Part shown: piece by piece, positions 1 to 12,718 of the stretch | How the letters are laid out: every line of letters begins with the position of its first letter | Position numbering within the stretch: position 1 is the first letter of the stretch | Source of the DNA: Psettodes erumei | Lineage: Eukaryota > Chordata > Actinopteri > Pleuronectiformes > Psettodidae | NCBI GenBank assembly: GCA_016785225.1 | Contig: JAFBJZ010000772.1 | Coordinates: 6,895,001 to 6,959,000 of the forward strand | Reading direction: 5' to 3' | DNA: 64,000 nucleotides | Notes under the pieces: generated by a model | Told to the model about the DNA's origin: nothing | Seen by the model: only the letters and a program-made list of their open reading frames with translations | Database searches by the model: none | Made by a program: the position numbers and the translations under genes

Positions 1-474
1 CAGCCTAGATTTTGTTTGGAATTTCCTCTGGATAGCACACATCATGACTTTTGCTAAACTGTTGTGTAAATCTATATGATGAAAATAAAATGAAGCAATA
101 ATGTGCCAATTTAATGGGAACAGTTAAATGAGTGCTTGCACCAATTCATCACATCTTATTTGATCAAAATCTTCCAGACTTTCAGGTTGTGATTTGCTTA
201 CAGGGGAGTCACTATAGCATCAGAAATTCTGACTTAACATCTCTGTTGTATTTTGTAGGAATATAAACCCGAAAATTGCAATATAATCCTGATTTATAAT
301 TATGTTTATGACCATATGTTTACACATACAACCACTTTTGACTCTTTTCTCCCTTTTCAATTGTTGCACTGGATTTGGGCAAGTGTGTTTCTCCCTCCAT
401 GTATTTCCAGATAGAGCCGCTGTGGTTATCAGGTAGTATGGCTTATGGCCTCCGCTCCATCTCTTTCGTATCAC

Positions 475-594
475 CCTGTACTCAGCAGGCTTCCCCCAGA
501 GGCCCTCCCCCAGTTTTCCACCTTCCTCTAGGGGCTCTCCACTAGGCACTGGCAGGCTACTGTTGGTGGATACGGTATCGATGGATGGCAGGCC
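475..594 (-). CDS. putative exon of an unknown minus-strand gene
   Basis: On the minus strand a long pyrimidine stretch and TTTTGCAG precede an open segment beginning GLPSIDTVSTNSSLPVPSGE and continuing to ...GKPAEYR, ending at AGG|gtgata. It is exactly 120 nt (40 codons), in phase 0 at both ends. The frame also stays open past this donor to a stop at about 220, so a terminal exon is the alternative. I do not recognise the protein. The length and splice context are suggestive only, and a chance open frame is quite possible. Confidence 0.25.
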
Positions 595-803
595 CTGCAA
601 AACATGTCTGAGTGAGACAGATGGGGAGAGGATGATGATAGAGCGAAAGAGAGAAATAATTTTTAAAAAAAGAAAGGAAAGAGAAAGATTTAGGATATAA
701 GTGAAACAGAGAGGAAGTAAAAAGAGAGTTAAAAATCTCAGCAAGGAGAGAGAAAAGAGGGAGGCTCATTCGGGGGAAGATAAAGTTCTCCCCTTCCCTT
801 CTG

Positions 804-822
804 TTTTTTTTTTTTTTTTTTT
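804..822. repeat. poly(T) run
   Basis: Nineteen consecutive T residues, equivalent to poly(A) on the minus strand. It could be a retroposon tail, but no upstream SINE body is clear. Confidence 0.9.
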
Positions 823-1456
823 GACACAGGCAGTCGAGACTGGATCACCCGAGTGAAACCACCTGGTGCGTTGCCCTCCCTTCCTACCCCCATTTTCCTC
901 CCATATATGCACTCAGTGACCATCTCTGTCCCTGGCCGTTCGCCAGGTCACCTTGGCAACCTTGCCCCATTAGAATGTGAGAGGAAATATTTTGCCCATT
1001 TTTATTATCTCTTTATTTGCTGCTGACGCTGTGCTTTTTAATAATGTCTCTGTGTGTGTGTGTGTTTGTGTATTTTCTAATTCCTCCGTGTATCCCTTTT
1101 TCAAGGCAGAGGCATACCGCGTATTCCCTTTCTCAGCACAGTACGGGAGAGCAGAGAGAATGTGCAGCTTGCTTTAAGTGGAACTTTAAGAGTCACACAA
1201 CATGCAGCTGGTCTTTATTACTTCCCCTTTGGTTCATTGAAGCATAATTACATTCTGACTTCATCCCAACCTTAGCATGACCTCTGCTCTCCTGTCAGAC
1301 ACACTGGCAGCCCCACGCACTCACACACAAAAACACACAGGCTCACATATACATGCATTTGCCCCCCACTCCCCAACCTCACATGCAAACATAGATATAA
1401 CACATGCACGTTTTGCATGAACACATGCACATTGATGCAAGTGCGTTTGCTCAGAC

Positions 1457-1516
1457 ATCACACACACATACACACATACACACACATACACCCACACAGA
1501 CACACACAAACACAAA
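1457..1516. repeat. (CA)n-rich microsatellite
   Basis: Imperfect CACACA/TACACA repeats within a wider CA-rich zone (1315-1540). Confidence 0.9.
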
Positions 1517-1811
1517 ATCCCACCTACAAACAGACAGACACAGACATTTAGCCTCAGTCTGAGCTGAGATCATACTGGACCAATATAATAGTGTAAGTGA
1601 GCTCAAACACAAATTGGGCTCCTGCTGGAAAACTCTGCTCCATGCAAGTTCTTGTTTGTGTGTATGCGTGTGTGTTTTTGAGGCTTGCCGGATGGAAATG
1701 AATCCCACCGACCCCGTCCCTCCCTCCCTCTGGTTTTCCTGTCCTCTGCTGTTCTAATTGGAAACGGTTGCTAATCAGTCACAAATTATGACTTTTCACT
1801 GTCACGTTTCC

Positions 1812-1836
1812 ATCCTCCTCCTCCTCCTCCTCCTCT
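1812..1836. repeat. (CTC)n trinucleotide repeat
   Basis: Seven to eight uninterrupted CTC units followed by CTTCTTCC. Confidence 0.9.
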
Positions 1837-2244
1837 TCTTCCTATTTGCCTCTGGTCGGCTCTTTCTTGAAGGTGTGTCCGCTTTCTCTTTCTCTCACAT
1901 TTGGAGCGGTGATGTTATGGCTTTTTGCAGTTAGTTGTTTCTCTTCTTTTGTCGTTTCTCATCAAAACAGCTCAGCCTACTGAGTCCCTCAGTAGGCCAA
2001 TGCAGACTAGGCCTTTGCCTCCAACCCGGTGAAAGTGTGAACATCATCATCGCGTTATGAAAGGTTGTGCGGAGAAGAGTCTCTGTTTTTGGTACCTTAA
2101 AACAACGTGGAGGATGGCCAGGTTAAGTGGGTGTTGGATTCTATTGTGCTCTCAAGCAGTTGGACAGAGGACTAAGGGTATATCAGGGTTGTTTATGGGG
2201 TGATGCTGGACTGGGTGGGCTTGTTAAACATCATTAGGGCCTCC

Positions 2245-2252
2245 TGACGTCA
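2245..2252. promoter_or_regulatory. perfect cAMP response element motif
   Basis: TGACGTCA is the palindromic CREB/ATF consensus. No gene start is recognised beside it. Confidence 0.4.
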
Positions 2253-3528
2253 CCCGCCTAATGTTTGGGAAACACAAAATGTCCTTGTGATGTGCCGATG
2301 CCATGCTACTCAACTCACAGCAAATATTTACCAGCACAAAAGCCGCACCGCTGGCAAGGCCAAGACCATATAGAGCCAAGTAATCTGCTTGATTACTCTT
2401 GGTTTATTCCATGACAGCCATTACAAAGATGTTTCTTCCTTCATCATATAATTTGAGTAAAAACAGCCATGAGACATCTATACTGTACCGTACATAGAGT
2501 AAGATGTATGCGTTCTGATAGGAACCCTGCAACGAAATCCTTTTTGCTTAAATCCATCAGTGCCATGTGATTAGCGGACTCACTGGCACCAAAAAAGAGC
2601 CATTGAGTCATAAACTGACATCATGTGGCATCCCCTTTTGCCAAGTCTTTGTAAAATCATATCACTCAGTGTTATGAGATTATTATCATGCATGACAGAG
2701 ATGTTGGGGTGCCCTGCCACTGTTCTTGTGTTCCAAAGTATCCATCAGGGTTTCCCTCAATTTTGAAATGAGGTCATTTTCATATGGCAACATGATTCTA
2801 ACTTTAAACCAGGTTTGGTCCACTGTTTCCCACTCCACCCTTCAACCACACCAGGAATATCACTCACTCGCCCTGTCTGAGAACACTCACTATGTGTGAG
2901 TACGTGCGCGAGTGTCCATGCGTCTGTGTGATTGCACATTATGGTATAAAAGAGTGAGTGTATGGAAGTAAAATAGAGTGCGACACTATCACATTCTCCA
3001 AATAAAACAGGGCTCAAATGGTGAGATGGAAAAACCTCGGTGAGTGATGTCAGTCTAATTTTACAGAGGATTCAGCTGTAAGGTCACTGCTTCAGTCATG
3101 GAACAGAGCTCAACGCACTTCAAGATCAAAGCCATTTTAGTGGCTCTTCCACCCGCCTCATATTTCTATCACCACCGTAGAAACAGTGGAGCATTGCCTG
3201 TATATCAGTTTTCATTTTCATCACCCACCATGAGAGCGCCATTGCGAGGTCCGGGTTATGAAGATACATGTTCACGATGCTCGCTCCTCGTCCCATCTAC
3301 CTGATGTCTCTGTGATGAAGGTTCTCGCTGTGTCAGTGGCCACTGCACGCATGTCCAAATTTAACCCTGCTACGGTTGGCTGATCATTTTTGATGGGGGG
3401 TTACTATCAGAGTGAAGAAACATTACCTTGGACTACTAAATGCATCTGTAACTACGTGTTTGTTGTCATCTCCTCGTCTTATTCCTCTTCCCCGTGTTTT
3501 TTGTCTTCCCGTCTTCTATTTCAAGCAG

Positions 3529-3627
3529 CTTAGCACAGCCCGAGCCCATTACTGGGAGCGTAGCACTGGCTGCTTTATTATACTGGACTTGCAAGTCTGT
3601 CACAGAGTGTTGCAGTACCTCGAGCAG
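3529..3627 (+). CDS. putative exon A of an unknown plus-strand transcript
   Basis: A pyrimidine-rich tract of about 55 bp ends in TTTCAAGCAG, followed by 33 open codons (LSTARAHYWERSTGCFIILD...LQYLEQ) and a CAG|gtgtga donor; the next codons would be V-stop. It is phase 0 at both ends. The product is not recognised. Together with the segments at 3869-3949 and 4879-4926 it forms a phase-consistent chain. Confidence 0.25.
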
Positions 3628-3868
3628 GTGTGATGGACCTCCTTAAAAATTGTGCAGAGGCTATGGAGATGCAGCATGGCAGTCACAAAATGTGTGATTT
3701 GTGTTGCTGCTTTTTGTTTTTTGTGAGACTGTGTAATCTGAACAACAGAGCAAGTTGAGCCATTTCCAGTGTAAAACCTCTCCTCACCTTGATCGTTGCT
3801 TTCTTTCACAAAGTAACTGAAAACAAATAACTACAGAATCCATAGCTCAGTAATTGCCTCTTTTCCAG

Positions 3869-3949
3869 TATCCAGACAAATTTGTTTTCTGTGATTCAGT
3901 GGAATTTCCAGAGCAAACCACTGTTCCCACTGTTGTTCTCTATCATAAA
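3869..3949 (+). CDS. putative exon B of an unknown plus-strand transcript
   Basis: The acceptor is GCCTCTTTTCCAG and the donor AAA|gtgagt is close to consensus. The 27 codons between them are open only in phase 0 (YPDKFVFCDSVEFPEQTTVP...YHK). It lies 241 bp after putative exon A. No known domain was recognised. Confidence is limited by the frequency of such pseudo-exons in vertebrate DNA. Confidence 0.25.
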
Positions 3950-4878
3950 GTGAGTAAAAAAAAAGTGTGCGGGTGCTCAGGAGCCTGGCTGACACAGTGG
4001 GCGTTGTTTCCACTCCATTACAATGTGGCGCACAAAACACACAAATGCCTCAATCAATGGCTTTGCATGGCGTGTAAACAAGATGTCACGCATGGCAACA
4101 GCATCATAAACAATGCAGATTGATAAACACATGCTTTATGTGGCTTGTTCAGACTGAATCCAAAAGGAAAAGACTCCTGCTTGATTATCAGCTGATAGTG
4201 ATCCAGTGTCACCTCATACACCACCTGTAAAATGAGTTTTCCTGCCCTTGCCAGCCAGTGTAAACACTATTACTTTTAGGATTCATTTAATCCTCTGTAT
4301 GACCTGCTTATTTTGGATCTATTGTCTTGTGTTGACACTACATTATTTAACGAAATCCTACGTTGACTATGAATCAGTTCAGTCATTTACAGCTTCACAG
4401 AGGCCAGGCTTACTTTCATGTGTTTGTATGTAATGCATTTAAAAATAAGTGCACGTGCTCACAAAGGATTTGTGCTCCAATGTGACTGGGTGCAGTGTGT
4501 GTGGCTATGTGCTGGTGTGCGGTCAAATGTGTAAGTGACTTGTGCAAAGTGAAGACTGCTAATTTGAAAAGGGTGACATCATCCTATGTGAGAACTTGAT
4601 CTAAACTATACGCTCTCTGATATTTCCCTCGCTGCAGTAGTCACCACAACTAAATTATGCTTTGGCATACGCTCCCTCGGCAAAGTCCAGCAGCTTGATT
4701 CTGCAGTACGTCACATGATCCATATATATGACCATGTATATGATAATTTAGGGCCTTGTGCTCATTTCTCTTTGTACATAAATTTAATATATACTGCCTA
4801 AACCATGTTTTTTTAAAATCGTAGAACCTGTGAATTCTCTGCGTTTTCTTTTAGTTTCTTTGCTCCATCCTTCTTCAG

Positions 4879-4926
4879 CTCACGGAGCTGTACTGTAGAT
4901 CTAGTCCGCAGGTCCAGGGGCCTTGA
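4879..4926 (+). CDS. putative terminal exon C of the same unknown transcript
   Basis: A long pyrimidine tract ending CCTTCTTCAG precedes the open phase-0 segment LTELYCRSSPQVQGP and a TGA at 4924-4926. Joined to the two preceding segments it would give a 75-residue C-terminal end. An internal CAG|gtccag could be an alternative donor. Evidence is splice context only. Confidence 0.15.
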   Translation, partial: LTELYCRSSPQVQGP

Positions 4927-6641
4927 AGGGAGCTGCAGTTCAATCCAAATGAATGGGGGCGTTATGTAAGTGCTTACAACATCAAGAAATTATGTAAATG
5001 GATCTGTTGCTACACAACAATGCTCCTCCTGTCAAAACATAAACAACAGTGTACAAATGGCCAAATGTTCACAATGTTGAAATATGATGAAATCCACCCC
5101 AGAGGTGCATATACATGATTATATGTACACATGGGGGAAGATTGCATGAGTTTACAAAAGGCTCCTCTTTGCGAATTTATGAATCATGGTCCACTCCCAT
5201 GGATGCTGAACTTCACTGAAATTAATTTTTTGACTGCTGCGCACAGACTTCCATGCAACACATTAAGAATTATGTGCTATGAAGATTTATAAAGACCTCA
5301 AGTAGTTCTTAAGTGTTTGGGGGGGAAAAAGGACTTGATATGAGATAATGAGTAGCTGGTCGTCTCAGTTCATCTCTAATGCTGTAGGTGACGTGGGGAG
5401 GTCCAGCTGTGAGCCATCATTGAACACAGTGCTGTCCCTCCTCATGCACCCTTTATGCGTCACTCGCTGTTTGAACTTCCCTGGCTGTTTTTATTTGGTT
5501 GTGCATCTAAATCATCGGGGGTCAAGTAAACAGCTCTGGTGGAGGTAAACAGCCTGAGGGATAGGCTTTCCTCTGGGGCGTTCAGCAGCTGAATTTCACA
5601 CGGCACACACACACATACAACACAAACAAATGCGTACGCCATTGAATCTGGGTGCAGACGCCTTTTTTGAACTCATCATAGCAAGTTCAGCTGCGGGATT
5701 TTCGATGTAATGAAAGATCCCTGTGGTGCCGTACGGGAACCGATGACGGTTGCAGTCGGTGAGATGATGTTTTTGAGGATTCGCGATGACCTCTGCTTCT
5801 TATCTCAGACTGGCACAGACACACAGGCACAACCTCCTCGCCAGCTCAGTGCAAGAGAAAAAGAGGGGTAAAGAGAGAGAGAGGATCAAAGCCAGTGAGT
5901 GGGATGGATTCTCTGAAATGAATAGTGCTGGGGGATATTGCTTTAACCTTTGTCCAAAGCGCTGTGCTCAGGGACCTCCCTGTTTGTTTTAACAGCTCAG
6001 AGTTAGCAAGGGTCTGTCTTGCCGCAGAAGGAATCTGGGCTAACAAGACATATTCCCTACATTTAAGCGGGTGTTTCATGTCACGAGAGGTTGTTCATCT
6101 GCAGCCTGTCCCGTCTGCTTCTACTATGGATAACATAGGATCCAAAAACCAACAATGCGTTTTTGTGGTCCACATGATGTTTTTGGCCTTTGGTCAACGC
6201 TAAGGGGTTTGATCATTCGCTGAGGCAGATGTACAGTAGTGTTTTATTTCAGGGGTAGATCAAAAGTCTCTTCATGCTGTGTCTAACCACAACTAGAATT
6301 ATATTAGGATTTATTTGTTTTGGGCCTATCCGCTTCACAGGGAGGCCAGGCCATCAACAACTCCTCTCCGCCACTCCCTGTTTTGATCAAAATCTTGCAA
6401 GACAGCAGATGAATCTGGATACACATCAAACTGCCTGTCTATTATGCACTTATCGCAGTGGGTGCAGCTCCGTTCTCGTTCTCGTTTTGGCACTGAAAGG
6501 TCCCACGGTGTCACATCGGAGTCAACCGTTGGATGAGGATGGGACATTATGGCGGGACACCCTCCAATCCTCTCATCACTGTCTGTGTCATCACCCTCTC
6601 CTCCCATCCCTGAAGGAACCATTAGATGGACGCTTTGAAGA

Positions 6642-6671
6642 AACACACACACACACACAAACACACACACA
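6642..6671. repeat. (CA)n microsatellite
   Basis: About 14 CA units with one AA interruption. Confidence 0.95.
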
Positions 6672-9600
6672 ATGGAAAAGGGAGTCTGTTGTCATCTGGT
6701 GGACCAGAAGCTCTGAGACTGTGAGTGTGGTGCAAGCATGTTGAGTATTTGCATGTTTTGAATGACTCACTGAGTGAGAGTTCACAGTATTTCAGATGCC
6801 TCTGTCTACTTACCTGGAAGGATTGTCTGCCTGCATACCATGTTATTGAATATTTTTGTTTGTGATCTTTTGGTAAGTCACATGCTTTTTTCCTTGAGAA
6901 TAACTTTCTTGTTTCATGCAATATGCAGCAGCTGACCCCTTGAGGGTATAATAATTGAGGCAGGGGAAATGGGATGATGTGTACAAAGGGGAGCGAGGAG
7001 GGTCTGAGGATGCTAGTGAAAGTGGGTGGTTAGAATAACAATCAGTAAACGCAGTAAACACAAACACTCTCCCCTTGTGGCTGACTAAATTGGCTTCTCC
7101 GACTCATCTGTCCCACTTGAAATGCTAGGGGACATGTAAGGGGCCCTTACTATTCTCTCTCTCTCCCTCTCTCTCTATGTCTGTCTGTCTTGCTTAGAAT
7201 CAGCAAATTCCCTGCCCCTCTTTTCTGGGCCTCCCTCCATCACTGCCCCTGCCCGCGCACAGCTGCACTGCAGCACACAGGGTGGGAAGACACAGGCAGA
7301 GGGGGAAAGGAGGAGAGCATTTGAAATGAGGAGGGCATTGAGAGACTGATACAGATACAGTATATATGTAGCGGGACGAGTGAAAGAGATATCAGGGTGA
7401 AAGCATATAGGAATGATGGATGGAGCACATCTATGGCAAGCCGATGAAATACTGCTATTTGTTGACAAGGCAAGCTGTCTCTGGGATTTATGATCAGTAA
7501 TTACACTGGATATGCATTGATATGTAGGGCTTGCTGTTCATATGCACAGTCTCTCTGACTTCCTCCCTCTTATCTCGGTCTCCCAGAGGATACTGCTCAT
7601 GCCTGTGGTCATAGCTTTGGTGACTTTGGCTTCTCAATGCTAGACAGTTCATTGACTCGCCCGTGTAAATCTGCCTGGGTGGGAAGCGATTTGCGGTTGA
7701 TGACATGTCTCTTGCGTTCATTTGTGCACATTCGGCACACATGCACATGCCCGCTGAATTTACATATCAAACCAATGCCCCCCCCCCCTTAACATCTCTA
7801 TCCTATAATTTTCTTAAACACTCATACATATGCTCAAAACTAACATAGGAGCATGAGGAAACTGGGACTTTATGGGGGAATTTTACTGAATATTCGGTCT
7901 CAACCTGGTGCTGAAACATAATTCACTGCGAGCCAGGTGTACATAGTCATCAGTGTGTGCTGGTCTTAAAGGTTACAGAGGGTGTACGGTGAGGGGCCTG
8001 GGTAATAACTCACCGAGGTCTCACACTTCTCTGAAAACAGCACAACAAGCCCCACATCAAGGGAGCTTTGAGAAGGAAATGAGCAAAGAAAGAAAAGCAC
8101 GCAGCAGGAGCCGGAGGAGCCACATTTCCAAATTATTAATATTGTTTTTCAAAGAAATCCAAACACTCTCAGGGGATTAGGGGAAGGGGGCAGGGAAAGA
8201 GAAGGAAGCAGGTAGATTATCTGTCCCCTTACAATTTTTTGGTTCAACTGAACTGTCAACATGTGAGCGAAAGAGAGAGTGGAAAAAAAAACTCAGTAGT
8301 GGTTATATAAAGACTGAAAGCTGAATGAAACACTATCTTTATGGCAGGGTTACAGCAAGAACTGGAACTGGTGCTTTGGCCGTAGCTAAAAAAACATCCT
8401 CAGCTCTGAGCTTGTCGTTTTCATTCAGACTCTTGTTTTCTTTCAGCTACAAGCAAGCTCCCCTGCCCAGAGAGCTGGCTAGTACTGGACACACAGTCAC
8501 ACAATGTGTTCCTCGCTGTCCCACTGCCAAGCCCCACTCAGCTTGGGCTTCGAAAACAGCCAGAACCAGACACATGCCGCCACGGTACCGTTCTAGTGGT
8601 CATAACATTACCCGACGAAGAAAAGACAAGGCTCAAACACAATGCAAATAATGTAACGCAGAAGGAGAGGCTGATGTGGTAGAAAATAGCAGTCTGGAGT
8701 TGTTTCAACAATAACAGCCTGCTGAAATCAGAGGGATATTAACAAACCCCCTAGATTTCCCTCACTGAGGAGATGTTTTTCTCCCTGGTCCGCTGGGAAA
8801 CACTGTTGCAGTGATGGGATAAGTTGTCACATTAAGCCAGTTGTGTACAACGTGGAGGTCCATCTTGCTTCAATTAAAAACTCCAACGCGTCTGGTTTTG
8901 ATTAGGGGTCCTGGCAAAACCAAGGTGATTCCTTTCTTAATGAAAACCACCAGAGAGGCTGAGCAGTGCTAAAAACTGGTTAACAAAGAATAATAGGCAA
9001 GCGGAGAAGGTATCGCGCTCTCATCCTCTTTCCTTTGCCATTTCCTTCCTTCTGCCCTATATAGTCCACATGCCAGATGGACAGACCTTACCTGGAGGGT
9101 TGCACAGGGTGATGGGGTAGGGGGTAAAGAGTTTATGAAATCAATCCCGCTCCCCTAACACTTCTTTATCCATTTTATTCCAGCATTTTTTCCCCATCCC
9201 CTGCTTACTTTTTCACCTCATTCTCCTTTCCCATCCCTCCGCTCTTTGAGGATTTCTGTGAATCTGGTGAGTCTCAACAGGAGCAGACTCATGTTTCCGC
9301 TCCGGGCGGCTGAAGGTTTACTCCAGAGCGGAGGCCTGTTTGCTGTGATTTGATGTTGAACCATCACTTCCCTTCCTTTACCGCACAGTCACCAGTCACC
9401 TCATCCCTCATCTTGAAACCAATGGTATTTCTTATTTACAAGCGCACTACATCTTATCTCATGACCTTGACGCTGCATAAGTTAAAATTCCAGATAGACT
9501 GTAACCACAAACACTGACTTGAAACAATTAGGCCTTGTTGCTCATATTGAGTGTGACAGCTCCTCAGCATAAAGTGTCTGGAGTTGGGAGAGAGGTGCAG

Positions 9601-11129
9601 GGTGACTGACAGACAGTGACAACATAATATATGCCTCTCTACTGTCATCTACGTCACAGGATACTGCAGTAGCCACAAGTGCGCCACTCACTGTGTGACT
9701 TGGCCTGCATGAGGCTCATGGAAATGCACTGGTCACCGAGAGTGCAGGGATGTATAAAGTAAGTGGCGCCAAAATGCAGAGAGAATAAAGTTGGATGGGA
9801 AAAGACACACACCACCACAGTCCTCTCAAAACACTGGGCGTTTCTGAGAATGCGGTCTGATCTAATGAGCGATTCAGCTGGTGACGCAGCGATTATCTCC
9901 TTTCATCTTTTCATCCCTTTTATTCTCTTATCTTTGATTGTCTCGCCTTCCTTCATCTCTATGATCAGGTCCTCTATGGGGCAGCATATCTGTGCCCCAT
10001 CCCCCCTCTGCCTCAAAGGAGAGGAAGCTCGGAGGAGACAGGCCAGAGAGATGTAATGATGACAAATACACAGATGGACCCCATCTGATAGACTTAGTAA
10101 GAGTATTTTCTGAAGATGTGAGGGATGTTTTAGTTAAAAGACAGAAGTGGAAAGATCTCCGTTTTAAAGAAACCAGCAACAAATTAAAACAATATGCTCC
10201 AAATTTTAAAATCTTCAGTGTTAAACAATATTAAACCATAATGATTAAGAGAGAAATAATAGTATTATTAACAACAGTATTTTTTTTTTATTTGTTAAAG
10301 TACCTCATTAAGAAAACAGAAAAATGCAATATTATTCTATTAATTCCATCAATGAGGCTTAGACCAGTGAGGTGTATGCTAACTGCAAGCAGGAAGCAAA
10401 AGAAGTTGGTGGCTGGTGAGATGAGTCAAGCAGCTAGCAAGTGAAATAGTTTCCTGAAGCTTAGAGATGCTGGCCATTCATTAGAAACACAACCCAGTGC
10501 TAATGTTCTTATATCTGTAAAGCATGTTGTTGTTAGCTAGTATGTTAGCTGCCATAGCCTGAAAAGCTTTGTTTCAGAGTTTGTTTCAAAGTCATTCTGC
10601 TCTCTAGTGGTCAAAAATCACATAAAGCAACAGAAACTAAAGAGTATTACTGTCAATCAGCCCCTAAATCCCCGTCTGACACACATTATCCAAAACTCAA
10701 CTCCAGCTACAAAATAGAGGGAGCCGTCAGAAACACAAACATAGGCGTGAAGGCTTATAAAAATCTTATGAATAATTAGACAGAGGCCAATCGAGGTTGT
10801 TTTTGCATCAAGTGAAATATGTCTGCTGACATTTTACTTCAACCCCGGGTGTCGTAAAGCTTTCTGCCTGCTGCCAAAACCAGGCAGCAATTTCAAACCA
10901 TTAGATGTTGGTCATAAGTGCATCATAAATATAATGATCTCTCACTCTGTCAGTAAATTTTTCATAAAAAAAACATTTATTTCACAGAATATGTGACAAG
11001 TGGCTTCTTTTTCTTGGTAAGGACAAGGTCAATTCCTCTATCTGTTTCTTATAACTGCCTATTCATGTTCTCACACAGCTGTCTCGACATGCATGAGAAG
11101 AAAATGCAGGGAAACAGGCTGCCACTCAA

Positions 11130-11266
11130 TTGCAGGTCTAACCCAAAAACAGACAATTCATATTCTCACTCACACTACAGAATCTCCAGTCCACCTGATA
11201 TCTGAGGGAGGGTCAGTGGGATGGTAGAACACGGTGCTCACTGCTGAGCCACTGTGCTCAGTTTAA
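11130..11266. repeat. degenerate dispersed repeat fragment
   Basis: Segments such as CAAAAACAGACAATTCATAT, ACTCACACTACAGAATCTCC and GAACACGGTGCTCACTGCTGAGCCACTGTG resemble the end of a very common fish interspersed repeat as I remember it, with an internal deletion. Assignment is from memory of the family's wording, not alignment. Confidence 0.35.
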
Positions 11267-12210
11267 GCCAAGAGTAAAGTTTCTTTTTCCACACTGATGG
11301 CATTTTCTTGAAGCATATGTTTGTGTGTGTGTTTAAACAGATAGCGAGTGCGAATACAAAGTGACCTGTTTGCTTTGAAATCATTTATATAGCATTTAAT
11401 AAATGGTTATTTTATAATGTAGCTATAAGCTGCTCAACATTTTTAAGTGTTGATACAGTATTTGGGTGCTCACAGGAAAATATAAAATTTTGAGAAATGA
11501 ATCAACACTGCATTGCATTTCCCTACAAATACTGTACATCATCATATAAACCATTTTATAGGTGGTTATATGGTGCTTACACAGTATTTTTTTAGGTGGG
11601 GCTTGCTGACATCATTGTTTAAGATTGAAGAAGGGGAGGAAATTTGTTTCTGGTAAGATTTTTAATCTTCACATTTACTGGCATAGTGCTGTTACACAGC
11701 CAGCTAGCTAATTTTAGCTGTTTTTACCTGGTGGATCCAGAGGAAATTTTGTTCCTGACTGTTCTTCTCAGTGCCTCTACACACTTTACAGATGTACAGC
11801 ATTTTATCAATGGACTTATAAGTTGTGTTTACACACATTTAAAATACTAATTGAATTGAATATCCAATCTTCCATTGCTGTCTAAATATGATGAGCATAT
11901 GGACAATCCACAAATTACACAACTGATCTCAAATGGTTTCTTCCCCAGATAGGTTTGTATGTTGCTTCTGACTGGAAAGTAGTTACATCAGATCCAGTTT
12001 TTGAGTAATTTCACCCATTAATCTGGGGCATAAATCTGGAGCACTGTATGTGTTTACTGACCACAATATTCATAGCTATAAGGCCAAAAATAAATCTTAC
12101 CTCTTTATGGCCCAGCGCTGCTGGAAGCCCAGAGGTAATGAATGACCTGGGCAAAAAGGTTACTAAAAGAATGCAAAAGGGTTATTGGAACTTCTTGCAT
12201 TTCCTGTCAG

Positions 12211-12426
12211 GAGAAGGTTGACAGCTGTTTGCAGTGGAGGAATAAAGAATTGATGCTGCGTGCAGGGGAGGGCCACTGGGTTCCATGGAACAGGAGAAAG
12301 GTTCCTTATGAAATATTGAAGGAGACTAGAGATGGGGCCAGAGCATGTGTGCCCTTCCTCCTCAGCTCCCTCACCAGCCAACAATGTGCATGCTCTGGAG
12401 GGGAACTTGCAGTCCTGCCAGATAAG
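12211..12426 (+). CDS. putative exon of an unknown plus-strand transcript
   Basis: The acceptor CTTGCATTTCCTGTCAG and a near-consensus donor AAG|gtgagt flank 216 nt. This is exactly 72 open codons in phase 0 at both ends (EKVDSCLQWRNKELMLRAGE...LAVLPDK). It has no low-complexity sequence and no known family. The opposite strand is also open across it, which weakens the coding argument. It could equally be a non-coding RNA exon or chance. Confidence 0.25.
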
Positions 12427-12718
12427 GTGAGTGGGTTCCTGTGAGCATGTTTGTGTGTCCAAGTTGGCGTCTCTATGCCTATAACTGGTTATCTATACAT
12501 TTAAGAGTAGAACTGAGTTTGTGAGTACATGTGGGATTGTGCATGGCCCAGATTTGGTTGCCTCGCTTGGATTTCACTCCTCTGAAAAAGCAGCAGAGGC
12601 TGGACAACTGGTAAGCAGAAAACCTAATTTTATATTCCAATACAGAAAAAATAGGTAAAGAAAGACTGAGAGGTAGATCACTGGAGTTGGGACCAAGCAT
12701 ACTAGCTAACTGCAGTAT

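Larger units (their letters stand above)
595..3500. other. intergenic, no recognised gene
   Basis: Holds a poly(T), a (TG)n patch (1051-1070), a CA-rich zone, a CTC repeat and a perfect CRE motif. Open frames here are short and low in complexity, and I do not support any as genes. Confidence 0.6.
4930..12200. other. intergenic, no recognised gene
   Basis: Contains one (CA)n (6642-6671), a C-run (about 7777-7790) and the degenerate repeat at 11.1 kb. A minus-strand segment ending at 6814 has a perfect CAG|gtaagt donor but no clear acceptor. Nothing else was recognised. Confidence 0.6.

Noticed and set aside
6274..6744. 156-codon plus-strand open frame ending near a gtgagt
   Set aside because: It runs through a (CA)n array and both strands are open; no recognisable domain.
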